Below are positions 37,101 through 52,100 of a stretch of DNA of 64,000 nucleotides, piece by piece. The stretch lies in NCBI GenBank assembly GCA_963662155.1, contig OY759261.1:49714414-49778413 (forward strand). The letters run 5' to 3'. The DNA comes from Lamellibrachia columna. Lineage: Eukaryota > Annelida > Polychaeta > Sabellida > Siboglinidae. Below the pieces are notes generated by a model. That model saw only the letters and a list, made by a program, of their open reading frames with translations. It was not told the origin of the DNA and did not search any database. Position 1 is the first letter of the stretch, and every line of letters starts with the position of its first letter. The position numbers and the translations under genes were made by a program.

Positions 37101-40100
37101 GATGGAAGGGAAGTCATCTTCCACTCCGCACCAAAACCCTATGTGAACGGGCAGATAGCCGAATGAAAAGCCCAAAGTCCACTGGGAAAGCGTCATAGGG
37201 AAGGTGGTGACTTCACTTCCACCGGTAATGTACAAAATTTTATCAAGCACGACACTAAGAAACACATTAATAAAACATTCAGCAGCAGAAATTGGGGAGG
37301 AGGGTGGGTCGAAAACTTGTAAAACCGAGAAAGCAGGTCTGCTCCGCATGTATCAAACATTCGGAGTGAAGCTGCTTACTTTCAAACTGCGTCATTCGAA
37401 TGACTGCCGCGCTCTGATTGGTTTAGCGGTGTCACGGGAGCGCTTAATCATTCATCCTGGTATCTTTGCCTACGCTTAGATTAGCATAATAACCTATTGA
37501 CCCTCACGTGCCCTGCCCGCGCCGTTGCCAGCATAAAATCATGTATGCAACCGTGGTCGCATACTCTCATTTGTGCAGTCAAGACGTTAGAACAGATTTT
37601 GCTTAAACCACATAGCATGATTTTATGTTAAAAACGGTCAGACTTTTTTTAGAGTTGGATTAAGCCATCTTAGTTCTGAGCTGATATATGACCTGTTGGT
37701 AGACAATTGTAATAATTATTTTAATGTAGTTTAATGTTAATGTCATTTAATTTTATATAATTATTTAATTTTATGTACTGATCTAATTGTAATGTTATTA
37801 ACTTATTTAATTTTAATGTCATGTATTTAATTTTAATGTAATTTATTTATTGTTATTTACGTAATTTAATGTAATTTAACGTTATTTATTTAATTTTAAT
37901 GTTATTTATTCGTTTAATTTTAATGTAGAGCGCCTTGAGTAGTTTTTAAACTAGATTTGGGTTATATAAGTGTAATATTTATTCATTCATTAAAAAAATT
38001 GACAACAATTGTTGGACTCTTAATAAGCCTGTCTTCCTTGTCCACTTGCCATCTGGGTTGCTTTGGATGGCAATCTTGTTAAATCTTGTTATTCCTTGTT
38101 AAACGAGAGATTCACCAGTTTTTAAAGATCTGGATTATGGTGAACGACCAAAGCAGTCTAAACCTCAGCAAAAAGTGGCGAGAAAAAGGTGCAGAGCTAA
38201 ATTTTTAATGGTAATTCCCAGAAGCAATAACGAGGCCTAACTAATTATGTCAAGGAAGAATATCAGATAGAAGAAATGGTAAAGGAAACTCATCATTGAT
38301 CCGACAGTAGTAACTAACGCCACTATGAGGTAAGTAAATGTAACTACCCCTATACCTGTAAACCATTAGAATGACTACATTGGTGGTGCAAGTATTATGT
38401 AGACTAGATAAGGTACACACTAAATATAACATGGTGTCATTACCTGAGTAGAGTGTCAGCAAATGGCCTGTCAGCTTGGAGATCTGCCAGCATTTTCTTA
38501 ACCATGTCCACAGCAACTTGGTCTTGCACAGCTGACAAGTCGGAGTCTGAGCGGCCATTAACCATCTTCCTCTCCACATCTGCTGCACTAGCAGCATGAA
38601 AAGGATGCGTTCCGCCAGATATCATATAGAAGGCAACCATCCCAGCCACCTGGAAGTCATGCAATACATATTATTAACAAGACAGATATAACATATTATA
38701 ACAGATGATCTACAGCAATATTTAAGACAAAATAGCTTCCTACTAACATACCGTGTAATCATCACCAGGCCTGGGATCAATTACATTACGACGTAATCTA
38801 TTTCTATTACTTAGTTTCTTTCTATTATTATTACAGGCTGAAGGCACTATTACATTTTAAGCTATTACTATTACATTTGTCTGTGTCCTTGGGGCTTTTG
38901 TCCATGCACCATGTGGAATCATCTCTTTATTCAGTAATTGACTAGTTCCAAAAAAAACCACTGTATTCAAGAATTCCTCAATGAGTTATTGGTCTTGTTT
39001 CTTACAATATCCTATCTGATAAACATGTGCTCAAAAGAAAAGCTTTGTTCACACAGAGTTGGTGTAAGCTGCTGGATTTTGTTCAAACTTGACTCTGGCA
39101 GGGCTGTTACTGATAGATTGATTGGTACATATGTTAAAAAACAGTAAGCTTTGTGTTGGAACCCGTGTCTATTAAGTGATAATCAGTGAATGAATGGCAT
39201 GCATGTAGGGCCATAGACGTGTGTCAAAAAAAGAATAGTTGGCTCCAGGCACTGGCTTCAATTCAAGGATCTTTGAATGCTGTGTAAACTGTACATGGCC
39301 TTCCAACTATCACAACAGAAGCCATACAGCATTACTCAAACTGTAGACCCCTTTGATGTCTGGTATATGAAGGTGGCTTATGTGAAGAATAGCACACATT
39401 CTGGCTTCAGGTTGATTACAACCTATTAAAGTTGAATTTTGATGTGACTGAAATGTTCAGTTGTAATAGAAATGTAATAGCTAAATTGCTATTACATTGC
39501 TTGTTATTACTATTACATTGTGTTCTGTTCCATCTATTAGTGTTACTTGAATTTTTGTAATCGGTACCATTACATATTAATTACTATTGCTATTATAGCA
39601 GGCCTGGGCTTCATATTCTGCAGGAATGACATGTAATACCTTTTCAAACCTACACATAGTACAATGTCTTTGTTATTTATTTTAATGTAAATAATTCGAC
39701 ATTCTAACAAAATGGCTACAAAGTAATTAATAGTTAATTTATTTGTATTGCTAATAAAACGTGGACACCAGTTAGATTTATTTATTCAGTATGGTGAGTA
39801 CAACACACCGGACTCTGCTTAATACAATGGCTGGTAATAGCATCAGCTGTTAATCATAATCAAACATGATTCGGTGTCCATTATTTTTGGAAATGTGTTC
39901 ACTTGAATGAGCTGCTCAATATGATCCAACTGCTCTGGCTGGAAGTGATTGCATTCAGTACGCTGTATTTCTAGCCAGATATATTATAATGGAGATATAA
40001 TTATTATTGTTTTATTTGATCATGTACTAGTGCTCTACATTTGGGAACTATTAATGACTATGAAATGTCATCAAAATATTCACAACATGTAGCAGATATA

Positions 40101-43100
40101 ATGTCACCAACATATATTTCTGAGGCAGTGTTGTAGTGTCCCCCGAGCTGAAGTACTTCTCTTGCTTTCCACCGTCGTGTCCCTGTATAAATAAAACAAT
40201 GCCAGCAATCAGATAAACATTGGCTTATTAAGGTTAAACTCTGTTAAACAAGTGTGTTATCAGTAATTTGTACCTCTTCCTAAACTGTAGTCTATTTTAT
40301 GTTGGACTACATAATTATCATTTAAATTTGCATAACAAGTGAACAGTATAACGTGACACCATCAAGTATATTTCTGCAAGCATGCCGCTTGAAGTCAGTC
40401 ATTGGGGAGTTTTTGGTATGATTGTTGAACAATGTTTGTGATAATGGGGGCTATCTGCTCCAGTTTCTTTTAGAACTCCGGCTGGGAGTTCATCTGGGTC
40501 TGTAGCTTTGTTCTTTGGTCTAGTTCAGCTGGTTAATTACTCCATTGCATCTATGCCAATTTCAAGAAAGGAGATGTTGGGATAAGCTTCTTGGGCTAAT
40601 ACGGAACTAAATTGGTTGTTAAGGGCATTTGTGTTTGGTTGGTCATTTACTCAAAGTTTGGGAATGCCAATGTTTTCTTGTTTGTTTGCCTTAATAAATG
40701 ATCAGAATCATTTGGGTTAGTTCAAGCTGTCTCCAATGTTAATGTTAAGTCTTTGAAATAACTGGGCTTAAGTTGAAATAGAAGATCACAGATTCATGAT
40801 CACTCATGCCAGGAGTGGTATGGGTGTTGATAAAGATGTAGGGATTTGAGGTGAGTATGAGGTCAAGAAAGTTACCAGAATCAATGAGTGTGGGGTCGTT
40901 TGCCATATTTTGCAGTCCAAATTCACAAATTATTTATAGTAGTTTATTATGCTTGCTAGCAGTTAAAAAATCCTGTTATGACTACATTAGGGGAACTTGT
41001 GATATGTATAGTTTAGTTAGGGATTTGTGGAGAGCTTCAAGGGATTGGAGATGTTCGTTTGGGGGGCTGGTAATAAGATGCAAAGTACACATATTTATTT
41101 CAGGAAAAGTGGATTTTTGTCCAAACTATTTCAATGCAATTTGAATTTTAATTTAGAAGAGGTTTTGCTACAATGTCGTCACGAAAGTCTATGAGAACTC
41201 CACCTCCATGGACATTTCTGTCCTTTCTGATGGCCTCATTGTTTGGTGGGAGAAATAAGTATGTTGGATAGTTTTCATCTAATTTTTTTTCAGCTTAATG
41301 ATTTATGGGTTATTGGATTGAATAGTTGCCTTTAATTGAGTTGCTTTAACAATACTCTTAACGCTGTTGGTGTTTATAAAAATTCCTTTAAGTGTGTTTC
41401 CTTTGGTTTTCTTGTGACATTTGAAGGTTGAGGTGTTTTGGGGTTTGGTCCAGATGTTGCATCTACCTTTTGGTATGTATGAAACATTCGGCTGCTAAGT
41501 ATAGAGCTGTCAAACCAGGTTGCTAAAATTTGATTGCTCATTGCTTGATAAAGTAGGGGCAACATTTGGAATTCCAGGCACATTGGCTTATCAAAGAGTT
41601 GTAGGATGATGGGGACATGCCCATTGGCTTATCAAAGAGTTGTAGGATGATGGGGACATGCCCATTGGCTTATCAAAGAGTTGTAGGATGATGGGGACAT
41701 GCCGACAGTTTTTATGGTGCCAGAGATTGCATTCTTAACAAAGGATAGCCTTGTCACAGTTTCTAACAACCTGATGACAGATTCATATGTGCCAGGGTTG
41801 GGAGTGGATGTCGCCTGCTAATGCAATCAGACCACTGAGGTACAGATGTGTATGAATGCCTGATTTTAATTTTATTTTGGGTTGGAATTTGATTTGGGGT
41901 TTGATGATTTGGGCATATTTTGACTTCCTTTTTAGATTTGATTGAGATATCCGTTGGCATGTTTCAATGATTATGGTTACTAGGACGATGACAGTGATAA
42001 TTTGTATTAGCCAAGATTTGGCCATGATGTGGAGTTCAAAAGTGGATGAGAAGATTTGCCAAAAACAACATGGATACCGAATTTAAATACATTTTGTAGC
42101 TTGGAAGTCTAAAAGTTAATTCCAAGCACAAACACGTGATGACGTGAAATAGACCTTCGAATGAAATAAGTTATGAAAATAAAACGAATTCACCCAGATG
42201 GTGCTGCTAGTGGAAGTCCATCATCTTGGACATTTTGAATGTCCAAGATGATGTTCTATTGAAAATGTGTTTATTGTCAGTTTGATCTGTCTGGTTCTGT
42301 GTGATCAGTGTCAGTATCAGACTATGTTTGAATTGTTGCACCAGTTATGCTCCTTGATTGTATCAGTGAATATGTTGTATTTTTGAGAAATGTGTAGTCT
42401 GTAGAGTTCTAAGTACTTTCAATTTCATAGTTTCACACAGACACACACACAAAATACATTTTCAAAATGCCACTATTCTCTATACTAGTATACATACTAC
42501 TACATATACTACGTCACTGAAATGTGCAGGTTTTTCCTGGGGTTCCCCATGCTATTTTTACCCGTACACGTTCACAACGGGAAGAAGCTGTTCTGCACGT
42601 TTGTCACAAGTTGTAAGTTCAGTGTTATTTTGAGATGTTTCTATGCCTAGTACGCATGAATAAAAAATGTAAACACAACTTTTCTAGCGTCACTGTGAAA
42701 GACTCAAATGGTTCACTTTCGGACAAAACATGAAATGTTTTTACCGATACTGCCCAACATAGCAGCACTGTCAAAGTATGTTTTTTTAGTGGTCGTTTCA
42801 TTACAATTTACAAGTCCTAAGCCAACCAGTATCTTAACTTGTAACACACTCTACACGTACACGTTACAAGTCTGATGTGTTGCACAGTGCTGAATCTGTA
42901 GCATATACAATTACAATTTCTATTGACCTTGCTATTGTGAGTGACTAGACTTCAGTCGTCAAACATCAGCGATGAACAAAATTCTACTTCTCCTATTAGC
43001 TTATTCCTTATCACTCTAATATCAGTCTGGAAGCGCTGCATAGCTGTTCTGTTCAAGCCTGCCATTCGGCTTCAGCCGTCCTGATTCAACATGCTTAATC

Positions 43101-46100
43101 GGCATGACTAATTCCGATGCAACGTAAAACTGGAGAATCGTGATCGATCATAGTCATCAACACGTGCACACTGCAAGATTGTCTACGATTATATTTAACA
43201 CGACGGTCGAGTTGCATCAGGTCTTGCTAAATTGCGCAGTGTGCAGCGGGCCTTAGAAGACTATTCCTATGACAAAATACTTGAACAGTTTAAAGATTGA
43301 ATAGACGAACATGTATTTTATTTATTATAATTATTTATTTACTATATTTATTTATTTATTATATTTATTTATTACCGTTAATGGAATAATTGTTAATATA
43401 TTTTTAATCATAATATTATATATATATTTATTATTTTTATGATGTTTGTACGCGCCTATGAATGGGTTGGTCCCAGATATATGGCGCTTTGTAAATTTTT
43501 GCAATAATAAAAAACAGCCGACAAAAAGGTTTAACAAACCTGCATGTACTATTGGTTTGCGGCCAATTTTTCGACTGATCCCGAAGTCACCCAACTTCAG
43601 CTGTCCACTTGCATGCACTAAGATGTTTTCAGGCTGCAACATTAAAATCATTACAAAATATTGTAATATATATATATAATAATGACGTATTGGGTGGATA
43701 TTCTGTGGTTGGTAATGTCTCGGTAAAGGAGGTTTGGCAGAAAATATTGAAATAAAATATTAGTATATATTTTACATGATTGCCCCATAACACATTACCT
43801 TTGTGTAGTGTGTAAAAAACAATAATTGTGTGTTAGATAATGCTCATATATATATATATAATAATGTACATATATATATATATATATATTATGTACATTA
43901 TTATATATATATATATATATTATATGAGCATTTCCTAACACACAATTATTGTTTTTTACACACTACACAAAGGTAATGTGTTATGGGGCAATCGTGTAAA
44001 ATATATACTAATATTTTATTTCAATATTTTCTGCCAAACCTCCTTTACCGAGACATTACCAACCACAGAATATCCACCCAATACATCATTATCCCAAATC
44101 AATATCCCAGGCATGTAGCCAAATGCCCAGATGACATCGGAATTAGCTAATTATGAATGCACCCAGAATCTGGATGCATACGCAATTTCCATCACAATGA
44201 AAAGTACACACTGCAAGGTTAATCGAGGGTACTTTTTTGTTGTTCTCCTCCTTATCCATGCCTGGGGTGATGCTGACACCGATACCGGTCGTAAATTTTG
44301 TTCCCCTTCTTATTCATCACTAGTATAATTTTACTGCCGTCTCCACCAATCGTCTCCACTCCCCTCTATCCCTAGCCTTCGTTCTCCATGTACTCCCCCC
44401 CCCACTCTTGCCAAATCTCTCCTCATGCTAAATCTCGGTCACTATTAGTCTCACAAACACAACCATGGCATCTGTGCCCGGACCCCTGTTAGTCAATTAT
44501 TGTTGTGTATTTTCTAATAACACGCAATTACGATTTTGAAGGCTAATGATGTTTGACAACTAAAGATGAATCTTCGATTACATAACAATTATCAGACTTT
44601 GGTGTTTGTTTTGTGTTTATAGATAAAAACTGCAGCTTCACGTCATCTTGATTGCTATAGCAGTTACATAAACATAACAATGACGTCTGTGATTCTTGTA
44701 ATAGAGCATTTGTTCGTCACAGCCCACACTAATGGATAATTGCACAACAAAATAAAACAATAGCATATAGCCACTTAGAAACCTCCCTACTGTAGCCACC
44801 CAACTAGTTACCTCATGGACTGTAGCCAACCAAATAAGTACCCTCTGGACTGTAGCTACACAACTAATTACTCTCTGGAAAGTAACCACCCAACTAATTG
44901 CAACATCCCAAAGGGGTACCTTTGGAATGTTGCAATCCAACTCATCACTCATTGGACTGGTAGACAAAGTAATTACCCCATGGGCTGTAGCCAACCAAAT
45001 AATTACCCCCTGACCAGTAGCAACCCAATTCGTTGCCCAATGGCCTTTATTCACCATGCTCATATACATATATGTATACATGTATACACATATGCAGGTT
45101 TTTTAAGGCCTCTAATATGGGCAAAATGCTCGTATGAGAGACCTGCTCTGCCAGTTTGAGAATTTTTGAATCTTCAATTTTAATATATGATAGTAAATTT
45201 AAAATAAGAAAAGAACAACTTCATCTGTAGACTAACAATAATCATAATTAGTTTAAAACTTCCCCCGATATAGCGGCCCAAAACGCCCAACCCCGTATTT
45301 GTGCATAAAAGCCTGCCAGCCTGCCGACCGTTGTTTTTCAATGCTGCCATCCAGATATTTATAACCCGACTGGGTTCCAATCTGGAGCAGAACGAGATAT
45401 GACGAGTCAACCATGTGACGTCGCCAATTTGGCATAATAATTTTTGTGTCCCACCCTGTTTTTGTCACCAGTTTGATTTTTGTTTTGTTTATTATAATTG
45501 TATCTTGTTAGTATGATCATATTGCTAAGCACACAGCATGAAAGAGTTTGCAATCTTTCGGGTGTTGGTTTTTATGTAATTCTGAACTGAAACAAAAACG
45601 TTCCAGTCACAATTCACAAAACACAATTGGTAGCCATCTTGAAAATTACGATTTTTATATTTTCATGCACATTGACAAAATGTGAACAATAGTGAAAAGT
45701 AACTATCAGAATTTTATTGTTTTAGTGGAACAAAAATAACAACTATGGCTACATTTGCTTCTCTGGGTTGATGGTAACGACACTGGAATTTTGTATAGCA
45801 TGGTGAAGTTGACATTTGTTTTTGATCAATATTCCTAAAATTTGCTTCATGATTTGAAAGTAAAATTTATTCACAAATTCAACAGTTGTTGGGATATAAT
45901 CATTTGGCTGCAAGCTACGCGCGACATAAAGCACAATTGGTGACCATGTTAAGGTAGACCAGTTTTTAAATATTTTTTGCCTGTATGAACTGAAAACCCG
46001 GCATATATGCATTTTTAGATAAATAGTTGCCTACTGCATACAAACTCAGTACATTGATTAAAACAAAACTGAAGCTCACAGTTAAGTCACAGTGTAGAAA

Positions 46101-49100
46101 GCCATTCTGATGAAGGTATTTAAGTGCAGTTAGAAGATCATAGACCAGGTCACATGCCATGCTGCTCCACTCTGTTTCACATTTCTTCTCTGTGATCCAG
46201 GCATCAAGGGTGTAATCACACAACTCGTACTTGTACATAACACTGTCTGCAGTCTAAAACAAACATAGATATCTTAGTTGCCTGGTGAAGAAATTACCTA
46301 TGCAAAGAACATGGATTAGCTAATTGTTGAGAGCATACCCTCTTACTCACAGTCAAGATCAACTAGGTAATCAGAAAGCTGAAACAGTTATCAACAGTGC
46401 CATCCAAATTCCAGATGGCAAGTAAACATGGACACTATAGACGATCATTTCTCATCTACGTGTGGCACGCCCTGATATTTGCGACTCTGTCTGTCTGTTC
46501 CCTCATATCTAGGTCGGTTTCACAAACATGGGACTGAAATTTTTCTAAATATTCGAAGATGAGAACCAGGTTTCTAATGAGGTAAACAATGTTTTTTGTT
46601 CACTAATTTATCTTCCTTTGTGAGAAAGAATACCGACTATCAATACCTTCTAGTTTTACTGATAAGTTTAAAGCAACATACTTTTAACAACGTCTTCTTG
46701 AAACATTCAACATTTAAAAACGTTTTGAGCTACATTTTAGCTTATATTTGGTGGTGTTAACCTACAATCTTTTTGGTGTTTTATGGTCTCTCCATTGTTC
46801 TGGAATCAGCTTATTTGAACTCTTTATTTCCCACTTTTGGACCATTAGGGCCAAAATTATGTTTAGATATTTGTTACAAGGTAACGCAATTTTTTTGAAA
46901 GTATATTTTATAATTATATTCTCTAATAACTATAAACCACTGATGTTAAACTCGGTATTTTGCAATTTTCTGAGCTTTTTTCCAACATTCTTTTTATTAA
47001 GTGTGTAACAGTTTCCACACAAAAAGGAACTACTTGAATCACCAGTTTGACACTTTATTGGTCACTAATTTGTTCCACTGTTTCCTTTAGTAGTTTCTGT
47101 GGAATCCTGTCCTCTCCAGGTGTTTCCTTCAGTAGTTTCTGTGGAATCCTGTCCTCTCCAGGTGTTTCCTTCAGTAGTTTCTGTGGAATCCTGTCCTCTC
47201 CAGGTGTTTCCTTCAGTAGTTTCTGTGGAATCCTGTTCTCTCCAGGTGTTTCCTTCAGTAGTTTCTGTGGAATCCTGTCCTCTCCAGGTGCTCAGTTGTC
47301 AACCATCGTTTCTATTTTCGTAGCTACCTTTTCAGGAGTTACAACTAACAGTCATACACAATCTGACTTAGCATCCTGAAGTGATATTATGCAAATCATT
47401 TTGTATATCCTCTCTAGTAAACACTGAACTAGTGTACCAATTTAAGTCAAGAAGAAATATATACACATAGTCTACAAGATAATCTAGAGAAACGACTTAA
47501 ACTGTGTGAAACGTAGCAGGCATTACTCAATTTAGAAATGAAGAATATATAGTCTTTACTCTTACATAATAAGCCACAATGTTGATGTGGCTGATCCTCA
47601 CTAGTATTTTTGTTTCATTATTCCTTTCTTTGAGGGCCTTTTTCTTGTTTCCATCCGTAGGTAATACTTTCACAGCTGCCTCTTCTACAGTGTTGACCAA
47701 AGGGCTGTTGAAACCTACATAAACACGTGTTCCACTGCTCCTATAGAAATAAATCACAATAAGATTATTAACATTATAAACAATTAATGTAAGAAACACA
47801 TTAAACAATATTACACCACTGTAACTGAGTTGTAATAAAAAATTATCCATTGCATAGATTGTTTGAATATGAGAATCACCAATATTATAATAATTATTTA
47901 TATTCAAGTTTTATGTTTTTGTCAGAAATATAAACATTTGGTATTTCATAGTGAATTGACAAAATGTATGTCTATATTTTAAATGCGTCCACGCATAGAC
48001 ATAACATGCTTATAGTCGTTTATTTTAGCACCACTATGACCAGTATCTTCAGTCGCAGTGCTTTGCCAAAAGTCAGAACGTTTCTCTTGTTCAAAACCAT
48101 ACATACAAAGTACAGTGCACTTGTTGCAGACGGGACGACAAATTATTACAATACCATCATTTAAAAGATCATCATGCAGCATTTCTACACAATTTCTACA
48201 CATAATAATAACATGATATACAGTTATTTCAGACAAAAGGGAATATGTTGATTTGTTTTGATCATTTGATCATGTATCGAATGTCAAAGACACATTGAAA
48301 GCCCAGAAACATCAATACACAGTGAATCCGCACAAAGAAGGTACTATTCCAGTACACGGTAGTGTCCACAAAACCTGGCACCACAATACACAGTGAATCA
48401 GCACAAGGTACTATTCCAGTACACGGTAGTGTCCACAAAACCTGGCACCACAATACACAGTGAATCAGCACAAGGTACTATTCCAGTACACGGTAGTGTC
48501 CACAAAACCTGGCACCACAATACACAGTGAATCAGCACAAGGTACTATTCCAGTACACGGTAGTGTCCACAAAACCTGACACCACAATACACAGTGAATC
48601 AGCACAAAGAAGGTACTATTCCAGTACACGGTAGCGTCCACAAAACCTGGCACCACAATACACAGTGAATCAGCACAAGGTACTATTCCAGTACACGGTA
48701 GTGTCCACAAAACCTGACACCACAATACACAGTGAATCAGCACAAAGAAGGTACTATTCCAGTACACGGTAGTGTCCACAAAACCTGACACCACAATACA
48801 CAGTGAATCAGCACAAAGAAGGTACTATTCCAGTACACGGTAGTGTCCACAAAACCTGACACCACAATACACAGTGAATCAGCACAAAGAAGGTACTATT
48901 CCAGTACACGGTAGTGTCCACAAAACCTGACACCACAATACACAGTGAATCGGCACAAAGAAGGTACCATTCCAGTACATGGTAGTGTCCACAAAACCTG
49001 ACACCACAGCTGCATGTAAAACTACTCACGTCCATTGTCATCAGCAGCGAATTATTCATGCGACTTGGTATGACGCTCATTAGGGAAAGACAGCGGATGT

Positions 49101-52100
49101 TTATGGAGGGGTCATGATTGCCATTAAGTCTAGATTTGTCAGAACATATATCCATAACAACAAAGTGCGAGATGGTACGAGTGAAAATTCAGACCGCACA
49201 GCTACATTAGCTCCTATTGCTTGGAGTTTACAGACCCACAAAATTTATTACAGCCATCAATGTAAATTCAGATATCATGCCAAAAAAGACGAAGACCTCT
49301 CCAGTGGAAGATGGTCATATGGACGAAAGCAGACATTGAACTTATCCAGGAAGATCAAGCTGCCATTGCTGATGAGATGCAAACCCGATAAAACCATACA
49401 AGGTACATCTGAGGAAATTCTATGGACACTGTTTACAATCAAATGCCACCAACATCTTATTACAATCTACTGTGAGGATGAATGTTTGTATGTGTGTATG
49501 TTATATCCTCCAGGATGCATTGCATCTTGGGCGCCAAACTTTCAGGTGTTCATCGTCGACCACAGGTTGGGTTGTCTCCATTTTATTTGTTCAAAATTCA
49601 CCTTGTTTATTACCGTTTCTATGAACAATAGAATTATCCTTTGTTGTTATTACGTACACTTGTCCACAATGCTATGCAAACAATTACATACAATTTGATT
49701 TTCCCAACTTACGTAATACAAGGCCAATGAGTTGTTAGACGTTACTATAATCTGAGTCTGAGTCTACCAAGTTATCTTGTCTAGTTTCACAATGGAGACT
49801 AGACCAATGCACCAAACCTTGAAATTAGTGCATACAGTGGCGTACCATATATTGCAATATGTGAAGCAGACATTAGAAAACTACTTGAAGCAATGAAACC
49901 TCACAAAGCCACAGGACCATACAAGATTCAAAGGCAAAAGGTTATACAGAGTTGCTTTCACCTAAGTCACCCACGTGACTCAATTCTCCCATCCTCTTTA
50001 AGTGTTACATCAATGACCTCCGAGACCAAGTGTCCTCCACTGCACGGCTACTTGTTGTACTGGAACATCAACTCACAAGCGGACACAAAATAATTTGCAG
50101 GTTGCAGAAGTAGTAGACAGACTGGCTGATGGAGTTCAACCCAGACAAGCACAAAATCATTATAATCACCAACAGAGGGATGCAACATAAACATTACCTG
50201 GAATGACCACACAACCAACTTAATAAAGAAGGCAAACAACACCAGGGTTTTCTTACAGTACAATATTGACAGCTGCCCACAAACCAACAGCTGTCAATAT
50301 TGCACTGTAAGAAAACCCTGGTGTTGTTTGCCTTCTTTATTAACCAACCAACTTAACACACATAGAGGATGGGAGAATTGAGTCATGTGGGTGACGTAGG
50401 TGAAAGCAACTCTGTATAACCTTTTGCCTTTGAATCTTGTATGGTCCTGTGGCTTTGTGAGGTTTCATTGCTTCAAGTAGTTTTCTAATGTCTGCTTCAC
50501 ATATTGCAATATATGGTACGCCACTGTATGCACTAATTTCAAGGTTTGGTGCATTGGTCTAGTCTCCATTGTGAAACTAGACAAGATAACTTGGTAGACT
50601 CAGACTCAGATTATAGTAACGTCTAGGTGAAGCTATCTTAATGAGCAAATGCTAATTATCTAACTAAAACTGCGATATGGTACACCGATGAAAGGAATGT
50701 TAGATTACAAATACGACAATTTACAGATATCAGTCAAATGTGTACCATGTATAAAAAACATGGTTATCAGTAAACTTATTGTTTTTGATAGCAATCTTGT
50801 TATATACTGAAAGTGGCAGTGAATTTGAAATGAACCAACTGTGTCATCAGACATGTTGTATGTACTATTTTTGGAACCACTGCAATGTGAATAGCGTAAC
50901 ACAGGTGTACATGTTGTGTGTCCAATTTACATAATAATGACAACTAGAATGATGCTACTATAATATTTATATATATATATATATATAACCTGCACAACAG
51001 TTAATTGGCCAACAATCAATCGACATGGCCCTGAAAGTGCAGAACAGCTGATATACTTCTTCATATGTCCACCAATGTATAACCTACAATGTATAACCTA
51101 CCATGCCAAACTACACAAATTCAATATATTCCAACCAATATAAGCCCAAACCTGCACTAACCACCCGCTGTCATGCACCAATACACAAAGCTTGGCAATT
51201 CTCTAGTTACATTTTACATGTGGCTAATTACATTTATGAGCTGTAATGGAAGAAGATATATCAGCCATACAAAGATCCACGGGGAGTTTCATTGATTGCT
51301 AAATTCTGGAATTGGACCAACGGTACTCACATCACACATTGAAAACGATGTAGTATGTAATTTTGCAAGTTTTATATATTATTAGAATAATTAACTTGCA
51401 ACAAACAGTCATTCTATAGAAAACACACCCGACAATATTTTTTTATTTTAGGAATATAAATTAATGTTTCTTAAATAATCAATTAACAATTGTATGTAAC
51501 AAATGTATAACAAATTTTATGTAATATCTGATGTAATTATAAAACACATGGATAGGTATACAGTTAAGAATTTATCAAATCAAATGCACAGATGCACACA
51601 AGCAAAGAAACGTGCATACACACCTTCCTTAATTATATCCGAATATACATATTATGAAAGCCAATCTCTACTATACATTATATTGAAGCTCTAAATGATC
51701 ATGGATAGTTCAAAAAGATACCCACCCAGTAGCAATGAGGAATTTTTCTTTCTTGCAGACCAACTTATTTTCCGTGTCCTTTAAGTCGGTCAGTTCAGAG
51801 AGAAACTTGCTGCTTTGTTGCTTAATCCTATCACAATCTGCAGGCTAAAGACGACACAACATGCACTATTTCAGTGACAACAACTATGAATGTCTTCTAG
51901 TCTGCCAGGTTCTGGGTATACATTTAGTTTTTAATGACTGTGATTTGATCCACATTTAAAATTAATCAGAAACTGCAGTAAACAAACACTTTAGCAAAAT
52001 TGAATAAATTGTTTTCTTAGTATTCTTTACTAAGTGCAATGCTCAGTAAACGTTCTTAAGTTTTGAAATAAAGCTAAGACAAAATACATACATATATACA

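Noticed and set aside
37074..37479. Two 91-codon open frames on opposite strands in the CpG-richer segment
   Set aside because: No domain, no splice context; the openness is explained by the local base composition.
44815..45159. 114-codon plus-strand frame with repeated Pro/Asn/Tyr residues
   Set aside because: Translation of the degenerate 30-bp minisatellite; the minus strand is open for the same reason.
46241..46246. Alternative acceptor (GCAG) for exon 5
   Set aside because: It would break the phase with exon 4; the TAG seven bases upstream keeps the frame and gives IVAYYTADSVMYKYEL.
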